The notes under the pieces: generated by a model
Told to the model about the DNA's origin: nothing
The model's input: only the letters and a program-made list of their open reading frames with translations
The model's database searches: none
Shown here: one piece after another, positions 43,387 through 51,608 of the stretch
How positions within the stretch are numbered: the stretch's first letter is position 1
How the letters are laid out: every line of letters begins with the position of its first letter
Made by a program: the position numbers and the translations under genes
DNA from: Crossiella sp. SN42
GTDB taxonomy: Bacteria > Actinomycetota > Actinomycetes > Mycobacteriales > Pseudonocardiaceae
Direction of reading: 5' to 3'
Assembly: GCF_023897065.1 (NCBI RefSeq)
Contig: NZ_JAMHIV010000021.1
Coordinates: forward strand, 62,001 to 126,000
Length of the DNA stretch: 64,000 nucleotides

Positions 43387-44351
43387 TGCTTCAGCGCCGC
43401 GGCCAGCTTGTCGATCTGCTCGCCCATCCACTGGGGGTAGTCCTTGCCCTCGGGGAGCGTCTCGGTCAGCTCGACGACCGGGACGTTCGCCTTGACCGCG
43501 TTCTCCTTGACCTGCTTGGTGACCGGTGACTCGGTCTGCGGGTTGTACACCAGCACCCGCGCGGTCCGCTCGGTGATCAGCTTCTGGATCTCCGCGATCG
43601 CGGCGGCGGGCGGGTCGTTCTCCTCCTCCACGGCCTTGCTGAACTGGGCCGGAGTCACATCGGCCAGCCCGGCCTCCTCGAGCAGGTAGTGCGCGATCGG
43701 CTCGGTGGCCGCGACCTTGACGCCCTTGTGCGCCTGCTTGACCGCGTCCACCTTCTGCTCCAGCGCGTCGATCTTGGCGGTGAACGCCTGCGCGTTGGCG
43801 GTGAACTTGTCCTTCTGGTCGGCCTTCAGCTCGCCGAGCTTGGCCGCGACCGCCTTGGCCACGTCCTCGACCAGGTCCAGGTCGTACCAGAGGTGCTCGT
43901 TGGCGTGCTCCTCGCCTGCGTGCTCGTCGCGCTCGCCCTCGGCGGGCTTGGGCTCGTCGGTGTGCGTGCCGGCGATCTTCATCGCCTCCACCACCGGCTT
44001 GTCCGCGGCGTCCTTGAGCATATTCGGCACGAAGTCGTCGTAGTGGCCGCCGTTGAACACCACCAGCGCCGCCCCGCGCACGGTGGCCGCGTCGGCCGCG
44101 GAGGACTCGTAGGAGTGCGGGTCCCCGGTGGCGCCGACGATCGCCTTGACCGAGACCGCGTCCCCGCCGACCGCGCGGGCCACGTCGGCCCACACGTTGG
44201 TGGAGGCCACCACGGACAGCTTGCCGTCCGCGGTCGGACTGGGGCTGCCGCTGTTGCCGGCGGGCGTGCCGCCACCGCAGGCGGTCAGGGCGAGCGCGGC
44301 CGCGGTGAGGGCGGCGACCGCACCCATCGGCCGGATGTAACGCGGAGTCAT
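43383..44351 (-). CDS. znuA: zinc-binding lipoprotein of ABC importer
   Basis: 322 residues from ATG 44351 (GGAGGAGGATCCG upstream). Lipobox LTAC with Cys 25. Cluster A-I fold with metal ligands in DPHSYE and ANEHLWYD (His), EPIAHYLLEEAG (His) and YNPQTES. The loop rich in His, Asp and Glu (GTHTDEPKPAEGERDEHAGEEH) is typical of zinc-specific rather than manganese-specific binding proteins. A Zur-like box lies 40 bp upstream. Confidence 0.93.
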   Translation of the reverse strand: MTPRYIRPMGAVAALTAAALALTACGGGTPAGNSGSPSPTADGKLSVVASTNVWADVARAVGGDAVSVKAIVGATGDPHSYESSAADAATVRGAALVVFNGGHYDDFVPNMLKDAADKPVVEAMKIAGTHTDEPKPAEGERDEHAGEEHANEHLWYDLDLVEDVAKAVAAKLGELKADQKDKFTANAQAFTAKIDALEQKVDAVKQAHKGVKVAATEPIAHYLLEEAGLADVTPAQFSKAVEEENDPPAAAIAEIQKLITERTARVLVYNPQTESPVTKQVKENAVKANVPVVELTETLPEGKDYPQWMGEQIDKLAAALKQ

Positions 44352-44390
44352 CGGATCCTCCTCCGAACGGGGTGGCTGCACTCGTAAGAA

Positions 44391-44405
44391 TGGAAACCGT
44401 TGTCG
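44391..44405. promoter_or_regulatory. candidate Zur box upstream of znuABC
   Basis: TGGAAACCGTTGTCG keeps the TGnnAAnnnTTnnC skeleton of the actinobacterial Zur site TGAAAATGATTTTCA. It lies 40 bp upstream of the znuA ATG, where a zinc-dependent repressor would act. Confidence 0.45.
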
Positions 44406-44460
44406 AGTTCAGCCTAACCCGCCGGACCGCGTGCCACCCTCCGGGCGTGACTCATAAGCG

Positions 44461-44499
44461 GAACGGCGTGGTCACGAATGCATCGCGACCACGCCGTTC
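44461..44499. terminator. hairpin downstream of msiK-like gene
   Basis: GAACGGCGTGGTC pairs perfectly (13 bp) with GACCACGCCGTTC around a 13-nt loop, 17 nt after the ATPase stop. No U-tract in that direction. Confidence 0.6.
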
Positions 44500-44515
44500 G
44501 GCGGAAAAAACCAGG

Positions 44516-45625
44516 TCAGACGGTGGTCGCCGTGATGCGGTCACCGGTCTCCGGGTGGAACAGGTGCACCTCGCCGTGGTCCCGCAGGCCGACCTTGACG
44601 GTCTGGCCCAGCGCCGGAGGCGTACGGCCGTCAACACGCACGGTGAACCGCTCCGGGCGGTCGCCGATGCGCACGCTGCCGTAGAGGATCGCGTCCGCGC
44701 CGAGCTCCTCGACCAGCTCGACCACCATGCTCATGCCGTCGTCCTCGGAGGAGACCAGCCGGAGCGACTCGGGCCGGACGCCGAAGGTGACCTCGGACAG
44801 ACCGGCGGAGCCGACCTTGTCCAGCACGTTCCGCGGCAGCGGCACCTCGAAGCCGTCGATCTGGGCGCCGCTGCTGGTCAGCGGCACGGTCTTGAGGTTC
44901 ATCGCGGGCGAGCCGATGAAGCCGGCCACGAAGGCGTTGGCCGGGGTCTCGTACAGCGCGCGCGGGGTGTCGCACTGCTGGAGCAGACCGTCCTTGAGCA
45001 CCGCGACCCGGTGGCCCATGGTCATCGCTTCGACCTGGTCGTGGGTCACGTAGATGGTGGTGGTGCCCAGCCGCTGCTGGAGGGTGGCGATGTTCGCGCG
45101 GGTCTCCACGCGAAGCTTGGCGTCCAGGTTGGACAGCGGCTCGTCCATCAGGAAGACGCTGGGCTCGCGGACGATCGCGCGACCCATCGCGACGCGCTGG
45201 CGCTGGCCACCGGAAAGCGCTTTCGGCTTACGCTCGAGGTACTTCTCCAGGTCCAGCATCTTCGCCGCCTCAAGGACTTTCTCCTTGATCTGCGGCTTCG
45301 GCACGCCGCGGAGCTTGAGCGCGAAGCCCATGTTCTCCCCGACGGTCATGTGCGGGTAGAGCGCGTAGGACTGGAACACCATGGCGATGTCCCGACCCTT
45401 CGGCGGCACGTTGGTGACGTCCTTGCCGCCGATCTGGATCGCGCCCTCGTCGACGTCCTCCAGTCCGGCCAGCATGCGCAGCGCGGTGGACTTGCCCGAA
45501 CCGGAGGGGCCCACGAGCACGAGGAACTCGCCATCGGCAATGTCCAGCTGGAGCTGGTCCACAGCTCGCACCGGCGGCGTGCCCGCGTAGACCCGCGAGG
45601 CGTTGACGTAGGCGACCTCGGCCAT
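44516..45625 (-). CDS. msiK: sugar ABC transporter ATPase (MsiK/UgpC type)
   Basis: 369 residues from ATG 45625 (AAGGGA 8 nt upstream). Walker A GPSGSGKST, Q-loop VFQSYALYPHMTV, signature LSGGQRQRVAMGRA, Walker B VFLMDEPLSNLDAKLR, switch VTHDQVEAMTMG. A C-terminal TOBE regulatory domain (about 240-369) contains GVRPESLRL. In Streptomyces one MsiK energises several carbohydrate importers. Here it lies 122 bp downstream of malG, so it may have its own promoter and serve more than this system. Confidence 0.93.
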   Translation of the reverse strand: MAEVAYVNASRVYAGTPPVRAVDQLQLDIADGEFLVLVGPSGSGKSTALRMLAGLEDVDEGAIQIGGKDVTNVPPKGRDIAMVFQSYALYPHMTVGENMGFALKLRGVPKPQIKEKVLEAAKMLDLEKYLERKPKALSGGQRQRVAMGRAIVREPSVFLMDEPLSNLDAKLRVETRANIATLQQRLGTTTIYVTHDQVEAMTMGHRVAVLKDGLLQQCDTPRALYETPANAFVAGFIGSPAMNLKTVPLTSSGAQIDGFEVPLPRNVLDKVGSAGLSEVTFGVRPESLRLVSSEDDGMSMVVELVEELGADAILYGSVRIGDRPERFTVRVDGRTPPALGQTVKVGLRDHGEVHLFHPETGDRITATTV

Positions 45626-45747
45626 GTGTGGTCCCTTTCGAAGTGATGCAGGTGACGCCAAAATAGCTGGTGAGCGGTCTCACGTCAGCCCCCTGGGCGA
45701 CACTGATTGGTAAAGAACTCAGACAGTGGCGGCCGCCGCTGCCCGGG

Positions 45748-46605
45748 TCAGCCCTTCACCGCGCCCGCGGCGAGCCCGGTCACCAGGAAGCGTTGCACCA
45801 GGTAGAAGACGATGACCGCGGGGATCGCGACCAGAATCGATGCAGCTGCCAGGTGGCCCCACTCCGTGCGGTTCTGCTGCACAAAAACCTGGAGCCCGAC
45901 CGCCAGCGTCTTGTTCTCGTCAGCCGCGGACAGGAAGGCCGAGGCGAAGGCGACCTCGCCCCAGGCGGTGAGGAAGGCGTAGAAAGCGGTCACCGCCAAG
46001 CCCGGCCGGGCCAGCGGCAGCACCAGTCGCCAGAACACGCCGAAGTGGGACAGCCCGTCGATCCGCCCGGCCTCGTCGATGTCGGCCGGGATGGTGTCGA
46101 AGTAGCTCTTGAGCATGTAGGCGCAGAACGGGATCGCGGTGGTGCAGTAGATCAGCACCAGGCCGAAGCTGCTGCCCTGCAGGCCCAGGCTGAGCATGAT
46201 GTTGTACAGCGGCACGATCAGCACCGCGAACGGGAACATCTGGATGATCAGGAAGCTCAGCATCGCCGGGCGGTAGCCGGGGAAGCGGAACCGGCTGACC
46301 GCGTAGCCGGTGGTGGCGGACAGGAACACCGCGATCACCGTGGTCAGCAGGGCGATCAGCACCGAGTTGCCGAACCAGGCCAGGAAGTCGCCCTTGGCGC
46401 CGGAGAGCACGTCGGTGTAGTTGCCCGCGGTGAACTCGTTGATCAGCTTCGGGGTCGGCTCCACCGCGCGGGAGTCCGGTTTGAACGAGGTGACCAGCAC
46501 CCAGAACACCGGGAACACCGCGATCACCGAGGCCACCACGAGCGTGGCGTGCAGTCCGAAACTGGCCAGTGGAGAACGCTGGTCGCGCTTCAGCTTGGTC
46601 GACAT
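45748..46605 (-). CDS. malG: maltose-type ABC permease MalG
   Basis: 285 residues from ATG 46605, which lies 2 bp after the malF stop (TGAGGATG). Six membrane helices; the EAA coupling loop EAGRIDGLSHFGVFWRLVLPLARPG and FPFAVLIVPLYNIMLSLGL are characteristic. It forms the channel with MalF. Substrate presumed alpha-glucosides or maltodextrins from the operon type; not provable here. Confidence 0.9.
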   Translation of the reverse strand: MSTKLKRDQRSPLASFGLHATLVVASVIAVFPVFWVLVTSFKPDSRAVEPTPKLINEFTAGNYTDVLSGAKGDFLAWFGNSVLIALLTTVIAVFLSATTGYAVSRFRFPGYRPAMLSFLIIQMFPFAVLIVPLYNIMLSLGLQGSSFGLVLIYCTTAIPFCAYMLKSYFDTIPADIDEAGRIDGLSHFGVFWRLVLPLARPGLAVTAFYAFLTAWGEVAFASAFLSAADENKTLAVGLQVFVQQNRTEWGHLAAASILVAIPAVIVFYLVQRFLVTGLAAGAVKG

Positions 46606-46607
46606 CC

Positions 46608-47528
46608 TCACCACACCTCGCCCTGCTTGCGCAGCGCCCTGCGATAGCCGGAGGCGAACACCAGCAGCAGCGACAGGATCAGCACGCCGTAGGTCGAGGC
46701 GATCGCGTAGTCCCGGGAGGCGCCCGAGAAGAACCGCTCGAAGGCGTAGATGACCAGGATGCGGGTGTTCGGGTTGATCCCGCCGGTGACCAGGTAGATC
46801 ACCGCGAACATGTTGAAGGTCCAGATGGTGCCCAGCAGCACCACGGTGCTGGACACCGAGCGCAGGCCGGGCAGGGTGATGTTGCGGAAGCGCTGCCAGG
46901 CGGAGGCGCCGTCGATCTCGGCCGCCTCGTACAGCTCGCCAGGGATGGACTGCAGGCCGCCGAGCAGGGCCACCATCATGAACGGCACGCCCAGCCAGAT
47001 GTTGACGATGATCACCGCGACCAGCGCCAGGTCGGACTGGCCCAGCCACACCGGCTGCGGCAGCCCGATCGAGCCGAGCAGCTGGTTGATGATCCCGTAC
47101 TGCGCGTTGAACATGTACTTCCAGGCGAACGCGCTGATGAACGCGGGCACCGCCCAGGGCAGGATCAGCAGCACCCGGTACAGCCCGCGCCCGGCGATCC
47201 GCCGGTTGAGCAGCACCGCCAGGCCCAGGCCGATCACGTAGTGGAAGAACACGCTGGCGAAGGTCCAGACCAGCGTGCGCACCAGCACGGCCCAGAAGTT
47301 CCCGTAGGAGGGGTCCCCGGAGAGCACGTTGAGGTAGTTGGTCAGCCCGACCCACTCATAGGTGGCCGGCCGGTCCAGGATCGGGTTGGCGATCGTGGCT
47401 TCGTTGATGTTGGTGAAGCTGTAGTAGACGCCCTGCACCAGCGGCAGCAGGACGAGCACTCCGATCACCACCACGACCGGCAGCACCATCGCGTAGGCGT
47501 ACCAGTGCCTGGCGAAGAAGTTCCGCAC
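46608..47528 (-). CDS. malF: maltose-type ABC permease MalF
   Basis: 306 residues from GTG 47528 (VRNFFARHWYAYAMVLP), with GAGAGAAG just upstream. Six membrane helices, EAA loop EAAEIDGASAWQRFRNITLPGLRSV. The frame remains open upstream to 47714 through palindromic element E2, which would add about 62 residues. The absence of an SD at that upstream start and the usual N-terminus favour 47528. malG follows directly. Confidence 0.9.
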   Translation of the reverse strand: MRNFFARHWYAYAMVLPVVVVIGVLVLLPLVQGVYYSFTNINEATIANPILDRPATYEWVGLTNYLNVLSGDPSYGNFWAVLVRTLVWTFASVFFHYVIGLGLAVLLNRRIAGRGLYRVLLILPWAVPAFISAFAWKYMFNAQYGIINQLLGSIGLPQPVWLGQSDLALVAVIIVNIWLGVPFMMVALLGGLQSIPGELYEAAEIDGASAWQRFRNITLPGLRSVSSTVVLLGTIWTFNMFAVIYLVTGGINPNTRILVIYAFERFFSGASRDYAIASTYGVLILSLLLVFASGYRRALRKQGEVW

Positions 47529-47556
47529 GACTACTTCTCTCTCCCCGAGGACAGGA

Positions 47557-47714
47557 GTGGTCGGCTCGGGACCTGCACCAGGTCTCGACCGTCCCACGAC
47601 ACGACCGGCGGCGTTGCCGGAACACCCGAGTACGCCCTGTACTAGGGCGTCCCGGCGCCTTGCCGGTCGCGCCGTGGAACGGCCGATACCAGGCACAGGC
47701 CCCGAGCCGACCAC
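47557..47714. repeat. palindromic element E2 in the malE-malF gap
   Basis: 158 bp. Perfect 14-bp outer arms GTGGTCGGCTCGGG (47557-47570) and CCCGAGCCGACCAC (47701-47714), with further internal complementarity and an apex around AGTACGCCCTGTACT. Roughly 85-90% identical by eye, in inverted orientation, to 49129-49290. It ends 5 bp from the malE stop codon. Confidence 0.85.
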
Positions 47715-47719
47715 TCAGC

Positions 47720-48979
47720 TCAGCTGTAGTCCTTGACGACCTGGTCCTTGTAGGTCTTGGCCACCTCGTCCAGGGCCGCCTTGGCCGTCTTCTTGCCGGA
47801 GAGCACGTCCGCGTAAGCGATCTTCAGCGGGTCGAACAGCTCACCGCCCTGCGGGATCCACGGGCGCGGGTGCGCCTTCTGCACCACCGGGGTGAAGCCC
47901 GCGACCACCGGCTGCGCCTTGACCTCGGCCGACTCGTAGGCCGACTTGCGGGTGGGCAGCAGGCCCAGCTCCTTGGCGATGGTCACCTGGGAGGCGGTGC
48001 TGGACATGCACTGCACCAGCTTGATCGCGTTGTCCTTGGCCTTGCTGCCCTGGCGCACCACGTAGTCGTGCCCGCCGACCGGGGAGCTGGAGCCCGCCGA
48101 GCCCGCCGGGACCGGCGCGATGCCCAGGTTGGCCGGGTCCTTGAAGGCGTCGCCCTTGAGCAGGTCCACCGCGGCCCACGGGCCGTCGATGACCATGGCC
48201 ACGCCGCCGGTGGAGAAGGCGGCCTTCATGTTGGTGTTGGAGTTGGTCGGGTCCTGCGCGGTCTGCGCCGCCTTGGCGTCCAGCAGGCCCTTCGCGGTCT
48301 CCAGGCCCTTCACCGACTCCGGCGAGTTGACCAGGATCTTCTTGTTCGCGGTGTCCACCAGGTCACCGCCCTGGCCGTAGATGAAGGGCAGCGCGTAGTA
48401 GCCGTCGTTGTTGATGAACAGCGCCTTCTCGCCCAGCTTGGCGCCGGCGGCCTTGACCTGGTCCCAGGTGGCCGGCACCGCGACCCCGGCGTCGGCCAGC
48501 GCCTTCTTGTTGTAGTAGAGCGCCAGCGTGTCGGTGACCTGCGGGACGCCGTAGGTCTTGCCGTTGTACTTGGTCGAGCCCAGCGGGACTTCCAGGAAGT
48601 CGGCGGTGTCCTTGCCCAGCGCGGTGTCGGTCAGGTCGACCACCAGGCCGTTGTGCGCCAGCTCCGGCACCCAGGCCACCTCGGCCCGGAACACGTCCGC
48701 GCCCTGGCCGCCCTGTGCGCTGGTCTTGAAGTTGCTGCGGGCCTGGTCGAAGGCCACCGTCTCCACCGAGACCTGGTAGCCGTCCTTGCTCGCGCAGCCC
48801 TCCGCGATCTTCTTGAACACGGGGGACTCGTTGGGACCGCTGGTGTCCCAGTAGACGACCTTGCTGGAGTCGCCGGTCCCGCCACCACCACCGCAGGCGG
48901 TGAGGGCCAGCGCGCCGGCCAGGCCGAGGGTGGCGGCCTTGGCGAGCTTCGAAACCTGTCCTCGGGAAGTGCGTCGCAT
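47720..48979 (-). CDS. malE: sugar-binding lipoprotein of ABC importer
   Basis: 419 residues from ATG 48979 (GGAGGG upstream). Signal MRRTSRGQVSKLAKAATLGLAG with lipobox LTAC, Cys 29. Extracellular solute-binding family 1 fold: VYWDTSGPNESPVFKKIAE, ADVFRAEVAWVPELAHNGLVVDL, AMVIDGPWAAVDLLKG, PVGGHDYVVRQGSKAKD. First gene of malEFG, transcribed away from the LacI regulator. The operator-like GCAAGCTTTTGC lies 38 bp upstream. Confidence 0.92.
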   Translation of the reverse strand: MRRTSRGQVSKLAKAATLGLAGALALTACGGGGGTGDSSKVVYWDTSGPNESPVFKKIAEGCASKDGYQVSVETVAFDQARSNFKTSAQGGQGADVFRAEVAWVPELAHNGLVVDLTDTALGKDTADFLEVPLGSTKYNGKTYGVPQVTDTLALYYNKKALADAGVAVPATWDQVKAAGAKLGEKALFINNDGYYALPFIYGQGGDLVDTANKKILVNSPESVKGLETAKGLLDAKAAQTAQDPTNSNTNMKAAFSTGGVAMVIDGPWAAVDLLKGDAFKDPANLGIAPVPAGSAGSSSPVGGHDYVVRQGSKAKDNAIKLVQCMSSTASQVTIAKELGLLPTRKSAYESAEVKAQPVVAGFTPVVQKAHPRPWIPQGGELFDPLKIAYADVLSGKKTAKAALDEVAKTYKDQVVKDYS

Positions 48980-49016
48980 CGTTGCTGTCGTTCCCTCCGG
49001 TACCCGCTGCATCTTT

Positions 49017-49028
49017 GCAAGCTTTTGC
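49017..49028. promoter_or_regulatory. MalR-type operator upstream of malE
   Basis: On the malE strand this reads GCAAAAGCTTGC. The same 12-mer with one change (GCAAAAACTTGC) lies upstream of the divergent LacI gene at 49297. Confidence 0.65.
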
Positions 49029-49128
49029 GTTGAGGCTGACGCGGATTTCATACCCAATGCCCGGGTTTGGTCAAGGTCTACCGCGTAACCAAGCCGTAAC
49101 GGGGGCTGGTAACGGCTCCAGTTGGCCT

Positions 49129-49290
49129 AGTGGTTCGGCTTGGGGACTGTGCCTGGTATCGGCCGTGCCACGGCGCGTCCGGCAAGGCGCCGGGGCACCC
49201 TCGTACTGGGCGTACGGGGGTGTCCCGGCAACGCCGCCGGTCGCGTCGTGGGGCGGTCGAGACCAGGTGCAGGCCCCAAGCCGAGCCACT
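49129..49290. repeat. palindromic element E3 between malE and its regulator
   Basis: 162 bp. Outer arms 49129-49145 and 49274-49290 (17 bp, one mismatch), with continued internal pairing and apex CGTACTGGGCGTACG. Homologous, inverted, to E2 at 47557-47714; the two flank malE. The frame is open from this element into the LacI gene. Confidence 0.85.
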
Positions 49291-49296
49291 TCGATT

Positions 49297-49308
49297 GCAA
49301 AAACTTGC
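49297..49308. promoter_or_regulatory. MalR-type operator upstream of its own gene
   Basis: GCAAAAACTTGC, 11 of 12 identical to the malE operator (read on the other strand), 23 bp before the GTG at 49332. Suggests autoregulation. Confidence 0.6.
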
Positions 49309-49331
49309 TGTACGCGGCAGGCTGTCGGCTC

Positions 49332-50384
49332 GTGACGGGACTTGCCGATATCGCGCGTGCGGCCGGGGTCAGCATCTCCACGGTCAGCCGGGTCCTGAAC
49401 CGGCGGGCCGGGGTCAACGAGGCGACCCGGCAACGGGTGCTCGGCGTGCTCGCCGACCTGCCCTACACCCCGCGCGGCCTCGGCGCGCTGCAACGCACCG
49501 GCGTGATCGGCCTGCTGGTGCCCGAACTGTCCAACCCGGTCTTCCCCGCCTTCGCCGAAGCCCTGGAGACCAGGGCGGCCCGCGCGGGCTACGGCTCGCT
49601 GCTGTGCAACACCCGCTCGGCCAGTCTGCGCGCCGACGGGGCCGACCTGGACGGGCGGGAGCTGGTCGAAGAGGAATATGTCCGGATGCTGCTCGCCCGC
49701 GGCGTGGAGGGCATGGTCTTCGTCTCGCCGGAGATCAACAACGCCGAGGACGGTGGCGCCAGCTACTACAGCAAGCTGCTGGCCGACGGCGTGCAGATGG
49801 TCTTCGTCAACGGCGGCGCGCCCGCGCTGGACGTGCCGGACGTGACGGTGGACGAGCAGGTGGCCGGCTACCTGGCCGCCCGGCACCTGGTCGAGCTCGG
49901 GCACCGCCGGATCGGCTTCGTCTGCGGCCCGGCCCGCTCGCTGCCCTCCCGGCTCAAGCGCGCCGGCTGGTCCGCCGCGCTGGAAGAAGCCGGGCTGCCC
50001 GCCGACCCGGCGCTGGTCGCGCACGCCCCCTACGGCGCGGCCGGGGGCGCGGCCGCGATGGCCGGACTGCTCGACGGCCCCCGGCCCAGCGCGGTGATCT
50101 GCTCCTCCGACCACATGGCCCTGGGCGCGATGCGCGAGGCGCACCGGCGCGGGCTGTCCGTGCCGCGAGACCTGTCCATCGTCGGCTTCGACGACATCCC
50201 CCTGGCTGCCTACTGCTCGCCCGCGCTGACCACGCTGGCCCAGCCGATCGAGGAGATGGCCAGGGCCGCGGTGGACGAGCTGGTCCAGCGGTTGAACCCG
50301 GCCGCGCGCCGCGCCGGGGGCAGTTACAGCCGGGTGTTCCGGCCGAAGCTGGTGGTCAGGGAGTCGACCGCACCGTTGTCCTGA
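49332..50384 (+). CDS. malR: LacI-family regulator of the malEFG-like operon
   Basis: 350 residues from GTG 49332. N-terminal HTH GLADIARAAGVSISTVSRVLNRRAGVNEATRQRVL, hinge region, then a periplasmic-binding-like effector domain (GVIGLLVPELSNPVFPAFAEALE, HRRIGFVCGP, GFDDIPLAAYCSPALTTLAQP). Divergent from malE with near-identical operator sequences before both genes, so it very likely represses the importer until sugar binds. Upstream in-frame codons derive from element E3 and are probably not translated. Confidence 0.9.
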   Translation: MTGLADIARAAGVSISTVSRVLNRRAGVNEATRQRVLGVLADLPYTPRGLGALQRTGVIGLLVPELSNPVFPAFAEALETRAARAGYGSLLCNTRSASLRADGADLDGRELVEEEYVRMLLARGVEGMVFVSPEINNAEDGGASYYSKLLADGVQMVFVNGGAPALDVPDVTVDEQVAGYLAARHLVELGHRRIGFVCGPARSLPSRLKRAGWSAALEEAGLPADPALVAHAPYGAAGGAAAMAGLLDGPRPSAVICSSDHMALGAMREAHRRGLSVPRDLSIVGFDDIPLAAYCSPALTTLAQPIEEMARAAVDELVQRLNPAARRAGGSYSRVFRPKLVVRESTAPLS

Positions 50385-50443
50385 CCTCTGAGATGGTCTG
50401 GACCAATGCGGCCGGTGACTCCCCGAACGAGCTGGCCTTTCAT

Positions 50444-50493
50444 GGTTCTGAACACAGCTTGGTCACCCAGGCTTCACTAGGTGGTTCTGAACC
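50444..50493. promoter_or_regulatory. two operator copies before the second LacI gene
   Basis: GGTTCTGAAC occurs at 50444-50453 and as the perfect palindrome GGTTCTGAACC at 50483-50493, 39 bp apart and just upstream of ATG 50508. This spacing and symmetry fit cooperative LacI-type binding and autoregulation. Confidence 0.6.
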
Positions 50494-50507
50494 GTTACGG
50501 TCACTTC

Positions 50508-51608
50508 ATGGCGCGGTCTTTGAACGCGCGGCGCCCCGCGACACTGGCGTCGCTGGCAGCGGAACTCGGGGTTTCCCGCACGACGGTCTCCAACGCCTAC
50601 AACCGGCCGGACCAGCTCTCGCCGGAACTTCGGCGCCGAGTGCTGGAGACGGCCCGCAGACTCGGCTACCCGGGACCTGACCCGGTGGCCCGTTCGCTGC
50701 GCACCCGCAAGGCAGGCGCGGTCGGGCTGCTGCTCACCGAGAACCTGTCCTACGCCTTCCGCGACCCAGCGGCCATCGCCTTCCTCGAAGGACTGGCGCT
50801 GGCCTGCGAGGACGCCGGGACCGGCCTGCTGCTGGTGCCGGCCAACCCCGAGCGCGAGGACGTGGCCGCGGTGCACCGGGCCGGGGTGGACGGCTTCGTC
50901 GTCTACTCGGTGCCCGATGACGATCCGCACCTGGCCGCGGTGCTGGAGCGCCCGGTGCCCACCGTGGTCTGCGACCAGCCGGAGATCGGCACCGTGGACC
51001 GGGTCGGCATCGACGACCGCGGCGCGATGGGCCGGATGGCCCGGCACCTGATCGAGCTGGGGCACCGCAGGGTCGGCGTGATCTGCATGCGCCTGGCCCG
51101 CGACCGCAACGACAGCTTCGTGCCGGTGCACCGGCAGCACGAGGCGCACTTCCACGTGCAGCGCGCGCGGCTGGAGGCGCTGGCCACCGAGTTCGCCGCG
51201 GCAGGCGTGGACTGGACCGGCGTGCCGGTGGTGGAGCGCTTCGACCACACCATCGCCTCCGGCTCCACCGCCGCCGCCCAGCTGCTCGACCGCGACCCGG
51301 AGATCACCGCGATCATCTGCACCTCCGACATCCTCGGCCTCGGCGCGCTGGCCGAAGCTCAGCGACGGGGGCTGCGGGTGCCGCAGGACCTGACCGTGAC
51401 CGGCTTCGACGGCATCCCGGACGCCGAGCGCGCCGGGCTGACCACGGTGCGCCAGCCGGTGCTGGAGAAGGGCAGGGCCGCTGGCCGGCTGCTGCTGGAC
51501 ACGGTCGACCCCGGTCGCCCGCGCACGGTCACCCTGGACACCGAACTGATCGTGGGCACCAGCTCGGGCGCGCCTAAGCCAGCCGCTCAGCAGTGGTACG
51601 GCCCCTGA
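50508..51608 (+). CDS. LacI-family transcriptional regulator, second copy
   Basis: 366 residues from ATG 50508. HTH is ATLASLAAELGVSRTTVSNAYNRPDQLSPELRRRVL. Effector domain: GAVGLLLTENLSYAFRDPAAIAFLEGLA, GHRRVGVICMRLARDRNDSF, ICTSDILGLGALAEAQRRGL, TGFDGIPDAERAGLTTVRQP. It carries an insert with HRQHEAHFHVQ. No transporter or enzyme gene sits beside it, so its target regulon is elsewhere or is itself. Its 3' end overlaps the pentapeptide-like gene by 35 bp. Confidence 0.88.
   Translation: MARSLNARRPATLASLAAELGVSRTTVSNAYNRPDQLSPELRRRVLETARRLGYPGPDPVARSLRTRKAGAVGLLLTENLSYAFRDPAAIAFLEGLALACEDAGTGLLLVPANPEREDVAAVHRAGVDGFVVYSVPDDDPHLAAVLERPVPTVVCDQPEIGTVDRVGIDDRGAMGRMARHLIELGHRRVGVICMRLARDRNDSFVPVHRQHEAHFHVQRARLEALATEFAAAGVDWTGVPVVERFDHTIASGSTAAAQLLDRDPEITAIICTSDILGLGALAEAQRRGLRVPQDLTVTGFDGIPDAERAGLTTVRQPVLEKGRAAGRLLLDTVDPGRPRTVTLDTELIVGTSSGAPKPAAQQWYGP

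Noticed and set aside
47529-47714. 62-residue N-terminal extension of MalF
   Set aside because: Encoded by the palindromic element, no SD at the upstream GTG, and MalF relatives begin near VRNFFARHW; kept only as evidence for the element family.
49140-49331. N-terminal extension of the LacI regulator
   Set aside because: HTH proteins of this family start within a few residues of the HTH; the extension is element E3 sequence.
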